A stretch of DNA of 64,000 nt from Heterostelium multicystogenum. Its lineage: Eukaryota > Evosea > Eumycetozoa > Acytosteliales > Acytosteliaceae. Of this stretch, positions 22,051 through 32,187 are shown piece by piece. The notes under the pieces were generated by a model. That model was not told where the DNA came from, ran no database searches, and saw only the letters and a list, made by a program, of their open reading frames with translations. The stretch's first letter is position 1. Each line of letters starts with the position of its first letter. The position numbers and the translations under genes were made by a program. Location of the stretch: the NCBI GenBank assembly GCA_003667245.1, contig RCNN01000016.1, forward strand, positions 55,942-119,941. The letters run 5' to 3'.

Positions 22051-22988
22051 ATCCAGCCACCCGCCTGCAACACGAAAATCCCGATATTCGTGGTCACCGC
22101 CGCCATCAGGGTGGTGATCACGATAATCGCGGCCGCCAGTTCATGATTGCCCTCCGCCGCCCGCGCCATGACAAAACTGGCCGCCGCCGTGGGCGCACCG
22201 AAGTACAGGAACAGAATCCCCAGTTCCGGCCCGCGAAACCCCAGCAGCCATGCGCCAAGGGTGGCGAGCACCGGTAGCCAGACCATCTTCATCAGGCTGG
22301 CACTCAGGGCCATGTCGCCGCTTTTACGCAGTGCCGCCAGCGACAGCGTGCCGCCGATACAGATCAACGCCAATGGCAACGTCATGTCCGCCAGGTACTG
22401 CCCGGAGGACTCCAGCCAGCCAGGCAAGCCAATCTGAAAGTACGCGAAGGGCGCCGCCGCGATCACGCTGATGATCAACGGGTTGGCCAGCACGCTCTTG
22501 AAGACGCTCCACGGGTCGGACTTGATCACCGGGCTGTACACCGCCAGCACAATGGTCGACAGGGTGTTGTAGAACAGGATCACCAGCGCCGCGAGCACCG
22601 CGCCAAGGGAAATCCCGTAGTCGCCGTACATACTGGCGGCCAGGGCCAGGCCGATCACCCCGTTGTTACCGCGAAACGCGCCTTGGGCATAGATGCCGCG
22701 ATCTTCCCGCGGGCACCGAAAGATCGCCCAGCCCCAGGCCAGGGCGAAGCTCACCAGCGTGGCGACGGCGAAGTAGATCAGCAGGCCGGGCTTGAGGGCT
22801 GAATGCAGGTCGGCATGGAGAATCCCGAGGAACAGCAACGCCGGCATAGTGACGTTGAACACCAGGGCCGAAGCGATGTGGATAAAGTTGTCGTTGATCC
22901 AGTTGATGCGCTTGAGCAGGACGCCCAGGAACAGCATGGCAAACACCGGCGCGGTGATGTTCAGGGTTTGTAGGAAGATTGCCAGCAT
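22047..22988 (-). CDS. AEC family transporter (auxin efflux carrier-like permease)
   Basis: 313 residues with about ten hydrophobic helices and no signal peptide. It begins MLAIFLQTLNITAPVFAMLFLGVLLKRI, typical of the AEC family (malonate, malate or other dicarboxylate carriers). The conserved RGNNGVIGLALA segment is in the middle. Substrate not determinable. Ends in overlap with the convergent CMD gene. Confidence 0.88.
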   Translation of the reverse strand: MLAIFLQTLNITAPVFAMLFLGVLLKRINWINDNFIHIASALVFNVTMPALLFLGILHADLHSALKPGLLIYFAVATLVSFALAWGWAIFRCPREDRGIYAQGAFRGNNGVIGLALAASMYGDYGISLGAVLAALVILFYNTLSTIVLAVYSPVIKSDPWSVFKSVLANPLIISVIAAAPFAYFQIGLPGWLESSGQYLADMTLPLALICIGGTLSLAALRKSGDMALSASLMKMVWLPVLATLGAWLLGFRGPELGILFLYFGAPTAAASFVMARAAEGNHELAAAIIVITTLMAAVTTNIGIFVLQAGGWI

Positions 22989-23066
22989 GCCGGGGAGAAC
23001 CTTGGGTGGGCGTCGGTAGGTGGCTAATGATAAGCCAGCATGGCCAGCTTCGTCTGGACTACCGCT

Positions 23067-23148
23067 TTCGCGAGCAAGCCCGCTCCCACATTTGACCGAG
23101 TTCTACCTTTGGAATGCAGTCAAATGTGGGAGCGGGCTTGCTCGCGAA
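23067..23148. repeat. REP doublet (REPIN), loop type 1
   Basis: Inverted copies of the 24-bp REP core at 23067-23090 and 23125-23148 around a 34-bp loop containing cctttggaatgcagtc. The element at 37.3 kb has almost the same loop. It lies between the AEC permease gene and the end of garD. Confidence 0.92.
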
Positions 23149-23163
23149 GCAGGCGACTCGGTC

Positions 23164-24717
23164 TTAAGTAATCGGCGCGGGATTGAACAACGTAATGTCG
23201 TTATGCAGCTTGTGCTGCTCCGCCCATGTCTGCTTCTTGCCGCTGGCCACATCCAGGTAGAAGTGGAACAACTCCCAACCCAGCTCCTCAATCGTCGCCC
23301 GGCCGGTGGCGATCCGCCCGGCGTCGATGTCAATCAGGTCAGGCCAACGCTGCGCCAGCTCCGTCCGGGTCGAGACCTTCACCACCGGCGCCATCGCCAG
23401 CCCATACGGCGTGCCACGCCCGGTGGTGAACACGTGCAGGTTCATCCCCGCCGCCAACTGCAACGTGCCGCAGACAAAATCACTCGCCGGCGTGGCGCAA
23501 AAGATCAGGCCCTTGCGATTGAACCGCTCGCCCGGGCCAAGCACGCCATTGATTGCACTACTGCCCGACTTGACGATGGAACCCAACGACTTCTCGACAA
23601 TATTCGACAACCCACCCTTCTTGTTCCCCGGCGTAGTGTTGGCGCTGCGATCTGCCTCGCCCTTGGCCAGGTAGCGGTCGTACCAGTCCATTTCCCGCAC
23701 CAGTTCCCGGGCCACGTCCTGGTTCTCGGCACGGGAAGTCAGCAGGTAGATCGCATCGCGCACTTCGGTCACTTCGGAAAACATCACCGTCGCGCCCGCC
23801 CGCAGCAGCAAATCCGAGGCATAACCCAGCGCCGGGTTCGCGGTAATCCCCGAGAACGCATCACTGCCGCCACACTGCATACCGAGGATCAACTCCGACG
23901 CCGGTACGGTTTCCCGCCGGCGCAGGTCGAGTTTCTTCAGGCGGGTTTCGGCCAGTTCCATGATCTGTTCGATCATTTCGGTAAAGCCGTGGCTGGAGTC
24001 CTGCAACCGATACAGCCATGGCTCGCTCAGGTCTACCGAGCTGTCGTTTTTATGCATCACCTGCCCGGCCTGCAACTTCTCGCAACCCAGGCTGATCACC
24101 AGGGCTTCACCGCCCAGGTTCGGATTGCGCGCCAGGTTACGCACGGTGCGGATCGGGATGTAGGCGTCGGTGGCCGTGATCGCCACGCCGCAGCCGTAGC
24201 TGTGGGTCAGCGCCACCACGTCATCGACGTTCGGGTACTTGGGCAGCAACTCGTCCTTGATGCGCTTCACCGCATGGTCCAGCACGCCCGTGACGCACTG
24301 CACCGTGGTGGTAATCCCGAGGATATTGCGCGTGCCCACGGTGCCGTCGGCATTGCGATAACCCTCGAAGGTAAAACCCTCCAGGGGCGCTTGGGCGTCG
24401 GGCACTTCGGTGGACAGCGGCAAGCTGTCCAGCGGCGGCGCCGTGGGCATGCGCAGTTGATCTTCCTGCACCCAACTGCCGCGGGGAATCGGGCGCAGGG
24501 CATAACCGATGGTCTGGCCGTAGCGAATGATGCGGCCGCCTTCGGGGATGTCTTCCAGCGTCACCTTGTGGCTTTGGGGAATGAAATCCACCGTCACCAG
24601 GCCGTCGGGAAACTCGGTCCCCGCCGGTACGCCCTGGTCGTTGACCACAATCACCACGTTATCCAGCGCGTGCAAACGGATGGAGCGTGGCGAATCGGCA
24701 TGTTCAATCAACTGCAT
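23164..24717 (-). CDS. garD: Galactarate dehydratase
   Basis: 517 residues, intact, from ATG 24717 ([20 protein letters not shown]). UxaA/GarD family: an N-terminal SAF-like domain (residues about 15-90), a linker, then the large C-terminal domain with [37 protein letters not shown] and the cysteines expected of the iron-dependent enzyme. It dehydrates galactarate to 5-keto-4-deoxyglucarate, which kdgD in the same operon uses. It is the last gene of the operon kdgD, dehydrogenase, MFS, garD, 13 bp after the MFS stop. Confidence 0.95.
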   Translation of the reverse strand: MQLIEHADSPRSIRLHALDNVVIVVNDQGVPAGTEFPDGLVTVDFIPQSHKVTLEDIPEGGRIIRYGQTIGYALRPIPRGSWVQEDQLRMPTAPPLDSLPLSTEVPDAQAPLEGFTFEGYRNADGTVGTRNILGITTTVQCVTGVLDHAVKRIKDELLPKYPNVDDVVALTHSYGCGVAITATDAYIPIRTVRNLARNPNLGGEALVISLGCEKLQAGQVMHKNDSSVDLSEPWLYRLQDSSHGFTEMIEQIMELAETRLKKLDLRRRETVPASELILGMQCGGSDAFSGITANPALGYASDLLLRAGATVMFSEVTEVRDAIYLLTSRAENQDVARELVREMDWYDRYLAKGEADRSANTTPGNKKGGLSNIVEKSLGSIVKSGSSAINGVLGPGERFNRKGLIFCATPASDFVCGTLQLAAGMNLHVFTTGRGTPYGLAMAPVVKVSTRTELAQRWPDLIDIDAGRIATGRATIEELGWELFHFYLDVASGKKQTWAEQHKLHNDITLFNPAPIT

Positions 24718-24730
24718 GACGCGGGCCCCT

Positions 24731-26096
24731 TCAGGAATGCGCTTGGGAAAGTTTAGTCAGCTCGGGGCCTTTGGCTGGCGGCTCCTTGAGCACTACACGC
24801 TTGATCGGGCCAACGATCACCACGTAACTGAACACAGCGACCAGCGCGTTGGCGCCAACGAACACCAGGGCCCACTTAAACGAGCCGGTGGTGCTGATGA
24901 TGTAGCCGATCACAATCGGGGTGGTGATCGACGCGATGTTGCCGAACATGTTGAACAGACCACCGCTCAAAACCGGCGATTTGCTTTGGCGAGGTGTCGG
25001 AGACTACCGCCCAACCCAGTGCGCCAACGCCTTTACCGAAGAAGGCCAGGGCCATGAAGCCCACCACCATCCATTCGATGTCTACGTAGTTGCAGGCCAC
25101 GATACTGCAGGAAATCAGCAATCCACCAATGATCGGCGCCTTGCGGGCGAACGTCAGCGAATGGCCTTTGCGCAGCAGATAGTCGGAAATGATCCCGCCC
25201 AACACGCCACCGATAAAACCACAGACCGCAGGCAGGGAAGCAATAAAGCCGGCCTTGAGGATCGTCATGCCGCGCTCCTGGACCAGGTACACCGGGAACC
25301 AGGTCAGGAAGAAGTAGGTGATGCCGTTGATGCAGTACTGGCCCAGATACACGCCGAGCATCATGCGATTGGTCAGCAATTGACGAATGTAATCCCACTT
25401 CGGCCCGTCGACTTTCTTGCCTTTGCCCTTGTCCTGATCCATATCGACCATGCCGCCGTTCTGGGCGATGTGCTGCAGTTCGGCGTCGTTGATCATCGGG
25501 TGTTGGCGCGGGCTGTGGATAAGTTTCAGCCAGATCAACGAGAACAGAATGCCGATGCCGCCCATCACGATAAACACGTGCTGCCAGCCGAAGGTGTAGA
25601 CGATCCAGCCCATCAACGGCGCGAACAACACAGTCGCAAAGTACTGCGCCGAGTTGAAGATCGCCGAGGCCGTACCCCGCTCAGCCGTAGGAAACCACGC
25701 CGCCACGATGCGCGCATTTCCGGGGAAGGATGGCGCTTCAGCCAGGCCCACCAGGAAGCGCAACATGAACAGCGCAACGATGGCCGTGGAAACACCGAAC
25801 TCACCGACATAGCCTTGCAGCACGGTGAACAGTGACCAGGTGAAGATACTCAGGGCGTAGACTTTTTTCGAACCGAAGCGGTCCAGCAGCCAGCCGCCGG
25901 GAATTTGCCCGGCCACGTAGGCCCAACCGAATGCGGAGAAGATATAGCCAAGGGTGACCGCGTCGATGCCGAGGTCTTTTTGCAGGCTGGAGCCGGCAAT
26001 GGCGATGGTGGCCCGGTCGGCGTAGTTGATCGTGGTCACCAGGAACAGCATGAGCAGGATCAAATAGCGGACATGGGTCGGCTTGGTCGCTTGCAT
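24731..26096 (-). CDS. MFS transporter, galactarate/glucarate (GudP-like), one frameshift
   Basis: About 454 residues with 12 helices, from ATG 26096 ([20 protein letters not shown]). Typical of the anion:cation symporter branch: [12 protein letters not shown] after helix 1 and [16 protein letters not shown] between helices 2 and 3. The frame breaks at the run 24970-24973 (one extra base) and the last two helices follow in another frame to the stop at 24731. Proton-coupled import of D-galactarate or D-glucarate is inferred from its place between the aldehyde dehydrogenase and garD. Confidence 0.93.
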
Positions 26097-26183
26097 GAAG
26101 ATGTACTCCCACTAATTATTTTTTTTGCGGGTAATCAAATTGTAAGCCTGTGGCGGGCACGGACCCGCCACAGGGTGCAGCCG

Positions 26184-27629
26184 TTACGAACCGATGTAGC
26201 TGGTTTTCACCACGGTGTAGAACTCTTGCGCATAGCGACCCTGCTCACGCGAACCGTAGGATGAACCCTTACGGCCGCCGAATGGAACGTGGTAATCCAC
26301 ACCGGCAGTCGGCAGATTGACCATCACCATCCCGGCCTGGGATTGACGCTTGAAGTGGTTGGCGTATTTCAGCGAGGTGGTGGCGATACCGGCCGAGAGG
26401 CCGAACTCGGTGTCGTTGGCCATCGCCAGCGCCGCCTCGTAATCCGCCACGCGCACCACGTTGGCCACCGGGCCGAAGATCTCTTCACGGCTGATGCGCA
26501 TCGCGGCTTCGCTGTCGGCAAACAGCGTCGGCGCGAGGAAGTAGCCTTCGGTGTCGCAGGTCACCAGCTCACCGCCGCTGACCAGCCGGGCGCCTTCGCT
26601 CTGGCCGATGTCGATGTACTTCAAGTCCTGGTCCAGTTGGGCCTGGGAAACCACCGGGCCGATGTCGGTGCCGGTTTTCAGGGCGTGGCCGACCTTGATC
26701 GACTTCATCCGCTCGGCCATGGCCGCGACGAACTGGTCGTGAATCCCGGCGGTGACGATAAAGCGGCTGGACGCGGTGCAACGCTGGCCGGTGGAGTAGA
26801 ACGCGCTCTGTACCGACAGCTCGACGGCTTGCTTGAGGTCGGCGTCGTCGAGAATGATCTGCGGGTTCTTGCCGCCCATTTCCAACTGCACCTTGGCCTG
26901 GCGCGACACGCAGCTGACGGCGATCTGACGACCCACGCCCACCGAGCCGGTGAAGCTGATGCCGTCGACTTTCGGGCTGTTGACCATGGCATCGCCGACC
27001 ACACGGCCGCTGCCCATCACCAGGTTGAACACACCGGCAGGGAAGCCGGCGCGGGAGATGATTTCGGCCAGGGCCCAGGCGCAGCCCGGTACCAGCTCAG
27101 CCGGCTTGAGCACCACGCAGTTGCCATAGGCCAGGGCCGGGGCGATCTTCCAGGCCGGGATGGCAATCGGGAAGTTCCACGGCGTGATCAGGCCAACCAC
27201 GCCCAACGCCTCACGGGTCACTTCAACGTTGACGCCCGGACGCACCGACGGCAGGTAGTCGCCGGACAGGCGCAGGCATTCACCGGCGAAGAATTTGAAG
27301 ATGTTACCGGCGCGGGTCACTTCGCCGATGGCTTCCGGCAGGGTCTTGCCCTCTTCCCGGGCCAGCAGGGTGCCGAGTTCTTCGCGACGGGCGAGGATTT
27401 CGGTGCCGACTTTATCCAGCGAATCATGACGCGCCTGGATCCCGGAAGTGGACCACGCCGGAAAAGCAGCGCGCGCAGCGTCGATGGCCGCGTGGACCTG
27501 GGCGAGGTCAGCCTTGGCGTATTCGCCAATGACATCAGACAACTCCGACGGATTGATGTTGGCCGAGTAGTCGGCGCCGGCAACCCACTGGCCACCGATG
27601 TAGTTTTCAAAACGCTTGGCTTGGGACAC
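26184..27629 (-). CDS. 2,5-dioxovalerate (alpha-ketoglutarate semialdehyde) dehydrogenase
   Basis: 481 residues, intact aldehyde dehydrogenase. NAD(P)-binding and catalytic features: PWNFPIAIPAWK, catalytic Glu in LEMGGKNP and catalytic Cys in STGQRCTASSR. It directly follows kdgD, whose product is alpha-ketoglutarate semialdehyde, so its substrate is assigned by context and oxidation yields 2-oxoglutarate. The gap to kdgD is 54 bp. Confidence 0.93.
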   Translation of the reverse strand: MSQAKRFENYIGGQWVAGADYSANINPSELSDVIGEYAKADLAQVHAAIDAARAAFPAWSTSGIQARHDSLDKVGTEILARREELGTLLAREEGKTLPEAIGEVTRAGNIFKFFAGECLRLSGDYLPSVRPGVNVEVTREALGVVGLITPWNFPIAIPAWKIAPALAYGNCVVLKPAELVPGCAWALAEIISRAGFPAGVFNLVMGSGRVVGDAMVNSPKVDGISFTGSVGVGRQIAVSCVSRQAKVQLEMGGKNPQIILDDADLKQAVELSVQSAFYSTGQRCTASSRFIVTAGIHDQFVAAMAERMKSIKVGHALKTGTDIGPVVSQAQLDQDLKYIDIGQSEGARLVSGGELVTCDTEGYFLAPTLFADSEAAMRISREEIFGPVANVVRVADYEAALAMANDTEFGLSAGIATTSLKYANHFKRQSQAGMVMVNLPTAGVDYHVPFGGRKGSSYGSREQGRYAQEFYTVVKTSYIGS

Positions 27630-27683
27630 GAATTCTCTCCTGACGCAAAAAGCCGCTGATTACTCAGCGGCCTTGGTGATGGG

Positions 27684-28596
27684 TTATTGCGCGCCTTGCT
27701 TGTCGATCAACGCGGCCAGGGCTTCGTATTCTTCCGGCAGCAGATCGGTCAGCGGCGTACGCACGGGGCCTGCGTCGTAACCGACGATTTTCGCCCCGGC
27801 CTTGACGATGCTCACCGCGTAACCGGCCTTGCGGTTACGGATGTCGAGGTACGGCAGGAAGAAGTCGTCGATGATCTTGCCGACGGTGGCGTGATCTTCC
27901 CGGGCAATGGCGTGGTAGAAATCCATCGCGGTTTTTGGAATGAAGTTGAACACCGCCGAGGAGTAAACCGGCACGCCCAGGGCCTTGTAGGCAGCGGCGT
28001 AAACCTCTGCAGTCGGCAAGCCGCCCAGGTAGCTGAAACGGTCACCGAGGCGACGACGGATCGACACCATCAATTCAATGTCACCCAGGCCGTCCTTGTA
28101 ACCGATCAGGTTCGGGCAGCGCTCGGCCAGGCGTTCCAGCAGCGGCGCGGTCAGGCGGCAGACGTTGCGGTTGTAGACCACTACACCGATCTTGACCGAC
28201 TTGCACACCGCTTCAACGTGGGCGGCAACCCCGTCCTGGCTGGCTTCGGTCAGGTAGTGCGGCAGCAGCAACAGGCCTTTGGCGCCCAGACGCTCGGCTT
28301 CCTGGGCGTACTCGATGGCCTGGCGGGTGGCACCGCCGACACCGGCAAGAATCGGCACGCTGGTGGCGCAGGTATCAACGGCGGTTTTCACCACTTGCGA
28401 ATATTCGCTGGCCGCCAGGGAGAAAAACTCACCGGTGCCGCCAGCGGCGAACAAGGCGGTAGCGCCGTAAGGGGCCAGCCATTCCAGACGCTTTGATGTA
28501 GCCCGCCTGGTGGAAATCACCCTGGGCATTGAAATCGGTCACCGGGAAAGACAGCAGACCGTGAGAGAGGATGGACTTCAGTTCTTGTGGATTCAT
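27684..28596 (-). CDS. kdgD: 5-dehydro-4-deoxyglucarate dehydratase, one frameshift
   Basis: About 303 residues from ATG 28596 ([21 protein letters not shown]). Member of the DHDPS/NAL aldolase family: GGTGEFFSL phosphate-loop-like motif, VVYNRNVC with the catalytic Tyr, and the Schiff-base Lys in [11 protein letters not shown] single extra base in the run 28492-28494 breaks the N-terminal frame. The enzyme dehydrates and decarboxylates 5-keto-4-deoxyglucarate to alpha-ketoglutarate semialdehyde. First gene of the four-gene sugar-diacid operon, with a likely operator just upstream. Confidence 0.94.
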
Positions 28597-28649
28597 TATT
28601 CGAACACCCTGGGCGAAGACTTTCTGTTGTGAGATTACGGATGGTTATC

Positions 28650-28676
28650 TTGATGTCGTACGTCATCGTACAACCA
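28650..28676. promoter_or_regulatory. Probable operator of the FadR-type regulator upstream of kdgD
   Basis: The segment atcgtacaacc at 28665-28675 is the exact reverse complement of ggttgtacgat upstream of the GntR gene (30977-30987). Next to it is a second half-site, gtcgtacgtc. It lies 54-80 bp upstream of the kdgD start, consistent with a GntR/FadR operator that releases when the sugar acid or an intermediate binds the regulator. Confidence 0.65.
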
Positions 28677-28765
28677 TAAAAATATTCGTCAACTGCAATT
28701 CATCGCCGCCCTTCTCGATTGCTGCTTTCTTGACGTAGGAAGTTTTTCCTCTATTCTCTGAATAA

Positions 28766-28781
28766 CTGTATATACGTACAG
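28766..28781. promoter_or_regulatory. LexA (SOS) box
   Basis: CTGTATATACGTACAG has the form CTG-N10-CAG and extends into a larger imperfect palindrome with flanking AT pairs. It is close to the gammaproteobacterial LexA consensus and lies 40 bp upstream of the phospholipase-like gene start. Confidence 0.75.
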
Positions 28782-28820
28782 TTATTACGGAAGATTCCTA
28801 CGACATAGCAAGGAGCTAAC

Positions 28821-29976
28821 ATGTCAGATCTTGAACTCGCCACACCTGTGAAAACCCCGCCAACCCTGCGTTTTTGAAGGCGGCGAACACACCGCCATCG
28901 GCGACGACACCCTGTTGCGTTTCGTCAAGGACGCCCCGCCGATTCCCGCCCGGCAGGTCGAATTGCACCTGCCCAATGGCCTTGCGCTGAGCTACGGCCA
29001 GATCATCGCCCTGGGCGGTGATTTCTATGGCATCCCCGGACGCCCCATCAACGAAGGCACATCGCCCGCTGATCGTGTGCAGCGCTTTACCGATGCGTTC
29101 AACTCGCTGGCGGTATTGCCAGCATCACGGGAAGAAGCGGGCAAGATCCTCGCGGTGATGCAAAAGGAGATCAATGCGGTCAACCAGGCGATCAAGGATG
29201 GCAAGCAACCCCATGAAGCGTATGACGCGCTGGGTGACACCTTGTCCGAGGAATGGAACCGCATCACCGGCGGCGGCAGTGCTGTCTCGGCACTGATTCC
29301 ACTGGGGCGCTACCTGAAACTGGCGGCAGACAATGCCGACCACTTTGGCGAATGGGCTTTGGCGGCCTATCTGGCGGGGCATACGGCAGCCTTGCAACAA
29401 GCCGTGGTGGCGCATCAGACCGGCACCGACCAGGCGCTGGAACTGGCCTATGCCATGAACAGCTTTGCTGATCACTTTTTGACCGATCTATTTTCCGCCG
29501 GGCACCTGCGGGTACCGCGCAAGCAACTGGCGGCGGTGGTGACACCGGGTGAACTGGGCTCGCTGATCAGCCGCTTCATGCACGATGAAGACAGCAAGTT
29601 CGGGCTCAATGTGCGCAACGCCCTGGGCGAGCAGTGGCATGCCTACGGTGATAAACGCTATTTCGACAGCAACGATGCGGCCAACCGCGCCATGGTCAAA
29701 CGCGCCGTGCAGGCCTCGGCCGATGAGATCTTCGAAACGTTTATCAGCGGCATGGCGCCCTCCCCGGCCAACTTCAAGGCACCGCTGTATGTGCCGGACC
29801 TGAACGCCGCGCAGAACCCGGCGAACAACTTCTCACCGCTGTTCAAGGCTGAAGGCGACAAGGTGCTGCGACGCAAGGACGTCAACAACCTGAACGACAA
29901 GCAGTGGACCAATGACTGGTGGGGTTGGAGCACGTATCTGCTGCTCAAGGACTACAAGCCGAATCAGCCGGCCTGA
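28821..29976 (+). CDS. Zinc phospholipase C-like protein, SOS-boxed, one frameshift
   Basis: About 384 residues from ATG 28821 with AGGAG eight bases upstream. One extra base in the T run 28871-28875 breaks the frame after 18 codons, and the main frame continues to the stop at 29976. The central part has two His-rich helices: one with DHFGEWALAAYLAGH (near 29340) and HFLTDLFSAGH near 29474. The latter resembles the H-x3-D-x5-H metal site of zinc-dependent phospholipase C and S1/P1 nuclease folds. No signal peptide is visible. Substrate unknown; activity on phospholipids is inference. Divergent from the kdgD operon, with a LexA box in its promoter, so induction by DNA damage is likely. Confidence 0.6.
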
Positions 29977-30006
29977 AAGACGTGAGTTAAGCCTCGCGCA
30001 TTAACC

Positions 30007-30139
30007 TGTGGCGAGGGAGCTTGCTCCCGTTGGGCTGCGAAGCAGCCCCAGCAAGAACACGGGGTTCTTTCAGACAGAACTCGGGGCAATGGATTTGGGG
30101 CCGCTGCGCGGCCCAACGGGAGCAAGCTCCCTCGCCACA
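30007..30139. repeat. Long inverted repeat of a second REP family
   Basis: tgtggcgagggagcttgctc at 30007 and its inverse ending at 30139 enclose about 80 bp that itself contains gctgcg-cgcagc arms. Sequence differs from the gtgggagcgggc family. It separates the phospholipase-like gene from the GntR gene. Confidence 0.9.
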
Positions 30140-30177
30140 ATGAGCTTTCAAGCCACACGCTTACGTCCAGCCTGGAA

Positions 30178-30927
30178 TCAACCGCGCTGCGCTTCCGCCT
30201 CTTCATGGGCATGGCGCAGCCGCTCACGGCTGTTGGTCAGGTGCAACCGCATGGCCGCCCGCGCCGCATCCGAATCCTGGCGCGCGATCGCCTCATAGAT
30301 CTCTTCGTGTTCGCGGCTCAGGCGGCTCATGTAGTGCTGCTGGTCATCATGGGCCAGGCGCGCTGAATTCAGCCGCGTGCGCGGAATGATGCTGGTGCCC
30401 AGGTGGGTCATGATGTCGGTGAAGTAGCGGTTGCCGGTGGACAGGGCAATCTGCAGGTGGAACTGGAAGTCCGACGCCACCGCATCACCGGCGTGGGCCG
30501 CACTTTCGTTCAGCGCATCGAGGGCAGCACGCATGCCGGCCAATTGCTCGTCGCTACGACGCTGGGCGGCGAGCCCGGCAGACTCCACTTCCAGGCTGAT
30601 CCGCAGTTCAAGGATGGCCAGCACATCACGCAGGGTGACGACAGTGGCCGGATCAATCCGGAAACCGCTGGGGCTTGGCGTATCCAGTACAAAAGTGCCG
30701 ATGCCATGGCGGGTTTCTACCTGCCCGGCGGCCTGCAATCGAGAGATGGCTTCACGCACCACGGTGCGGCTGACCCCATGGGCGTCCATGATCGCCGACT
30801 CGGTGGGCAGTTTGTCGCCACGTTTGAGTTGGCCGTCGCGGATCTGCTCGGACAACACCGTGACCAATTCCTGGGCAAGGCTGCGGCGCTTGCGGGGAAG
30901 ACGAGGGGCGGCGCTGGAGTTTTCCAT
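30178..30927 (-). CDS. FadR-subfamily GntR transcriptional regulator
   Basis: 249 residues, intact, from ATG 30927. An N-terminal winged helix (residues about 15-82, with GDKLPTESAIMDAHGVSRT and VVREAISRLQAAGQVETRHG) is followed by an all-helical FCD ligand domain (residues about 95-235, with ELRISLEVESAGLAA and FQFHLQIALSTGN). FCD proteins bind organic acids. It lies 1.6 kb from the galactarate operon and both have the same 11-bp motif upstream, so it is probably the operon repressor and autoregulates. Confidence 0.92.
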   Translation of the reverse strand: MENSSAAPRLPRKRRSLAQELVTVLSEQIRDGQLKRGDKLPTESAIMDAHGVSRTVVREAISRLQAAGQVETRHGIGTFVLDTPSPSGFRIDPATVVTLRDVLAILELRISLEVESAGLAAQRRSDEQLAGMRAALDALNESAAHAGDAVASDFQFHLQIALSTGNRYFTDIMTHLGTSIIPRTRLNSARLAHDDQQHYMSRLSREHEEIYEAIARQDSDAARAAMRLHLTNSRERLRHAHEEAEAQRG

Positions 30928-30976
30928 GATGAATCATCTATCTCGGCGATCTGAAGCACGCATGATAGCCCATGGC

Positions 30977-30987
30977 GGTTGTACGAT
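30977..30987. promoter_or_regulatory. Probable operator upstream of the FadR-type regulator gene
   Basis: ggttgtacgat, exact match in inverse orientation to the motif in front of kdgD (28665-28675). It sits 50 bp upstream of the regulator start. Confidence 0.6.
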
Positions 30988-31037
30988 CACCGTCCTGTCA
31001 TGACTTTCATCTATAACCGCCGGGGTTTTCGCCAGGC

Positions 31038-31071
31038 AAAAAAAATGCCCCGGCATCGCCGAGGCATTTTT
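31038..31071 (-). terminator. Rho-independent terminator after sspB
   Basis: Stem of atgcc-ccggc with gccgaggcat (one mismatch) and a 3-base loop, followed on the minus strand by eight T (the A run starting at 31038). It lies about 30 bp past the sspB stop. Confidence 0.85.
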
Positions 31072-31099
31072 CAACGCTGGCCCGAGGGCCCGCGCCTTG

Positions 31100-31519
31100 T
31101 TACTTCACCACTTTCAGACTCGGCCGACCGCTTGGACGCGGTGGCTCGGAATCCGGCGGCGGCACATCATCTTCGCCTTCGAGCTCGATCGCTTCGTCAT
31201 CCTCAAGGGAAGACTCCAGATCAAACACCATGCCCTGGCCATTTTCCCGGGCGTAGATCCCGAGGATGGCACCGATGGGCACGAACAGCGTATGCGGCAC
31301 ACCGCCGAAACGCCCTTCAAAGCTGACCGCTTCATTGTCCATGTGCAGGTGTCGCACGGCACTGGGTGAAACGTTCAGGACGATTTGTCCGTCACTGGCA
31401 AAACCTTGCGGTACCTGAACCGCGGGAAACTCGGAATTGACCAGCATGTGCGGGGTGCAATCGTTGTCCACTATCCACTCATAGAGCGCGCGGACCAGGT
31501 AAGGTCGACTGGAGTTCAT
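31100..31519 (-). CDS. sspB: ClpXP protease specificity-enhancing factor SspB
   Basis: 139 residues from ATG 31519 (MNSSRPYLVRALYEWIVDN); a TTG one codon upstream is also in frame. Substrate-binding core at residues about 1-110 (TPHMLVNSEFPAVQVPQGF, FEGRFGG), then an acidic linker and the C-terminal SLKVVK tail that docks on ClpX. It delivers ssrA-tagged peptides to ClpXP. Cotranscribed behind sspA with a 17-bp gap. Confidence 0.96.
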   Translation of the reverse strand: MNSSRPYLVRALYEWIVDNDCTPHMLVNSEFPAVQVPQGFASDGQIVLNVSPSAVRHLHMDNEAVSFEGRFGGVPHTLFVPIGAILGIYARENGQGMVFDLESSLEDDEAIELEGEDDVPPPDSEPPRPSGRPSLKVVK

Positions 31520-31536
31520 CAACGGCTCCTTAAGCC

Positions 31537-32155
31537 TTAGCGCATATCGCGTTCGACACCAGACAGACTCGCCTGGAAAGCCTCACGCGCAAACTGGCGC
31601 TCCATGTAGTCAAGCAGCGGCTTGGCAGGCCGCGGCAGTTCTATGCCCAAAATCGGCAAGCGCCAGAGTATGGGTAATAGGCAGCAATCCACCAGACTTT
31701 GTTCCTCGCTGAGGAAAAAAGGTTTGTCGGCAAACAACGGCGAAACACCGGTCAGGCTCTCGCGCAATTCCTTGCGCGCCTGAACCCGGGCCGCTTCCTT
31801 GCTGCGTGAATCCAGAATCAGGTCCACCAGGCCACACCAGTCACGCTGGATCCGATGGATCAGCAGGCGGCTGTTGGCACGCGCCACCGGATACACCGGC
31901 AGCAACGGTGGATGGGGATAACGCTCATCCAGGTATTCCATCACCACGGTTGACTCCCACAACGCCAGGTCACGATCGACCAGGGTGGGGCAAGCTGCCG
32001 TAAGGGTTCACTTCGATCAGTTTCGGCGGGTGACGTCCCACCTCCACACTGATGATCTCTGCGCTGACACCCTTCTCTGCGAGCACGATGCGTACTCGGT
32101 GGGAATAGTGGTCGGCGGGGTCGGAGTAACAGGCCAACCGATTGGTCACGCCCAT
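31537..32155 (-). CDS. sspA: Stringent starvation protein A, one frameshift
   Basis: About 206 residues from ATG 32155 ([20 protein letters not shown]). Thioredoxin-like GST N-terminal domain (VNPYGSLP with the cis-Pro) and helical C-terminal domain. The run of four G at 31987-31990 holds one extra base; [15 protein letters not shown] follows in the next frame. SspA binds RNA polymerase and activates acid and stationary-phase genes. The order petABC, sspA, sspB is standard in Pseudomonas. Confidence 0.94.
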
Positions 32156-32187
32156 GGCGGTCCTCCTCGCTTGTTGAAATTATCGGA

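Noticed and set aside
23020..24756. 578-codon plus-strand frame opposite garD
   Set aside because: Starts inside a REP element and mirrors garD; no protein features.
26289..27659. 456-codon plus-strand frame opposite the aldehyde dehydrogenase
   Set aside because: Antisense shadow; the dehydrogenase has both catalytic residues and a sensible operon position.
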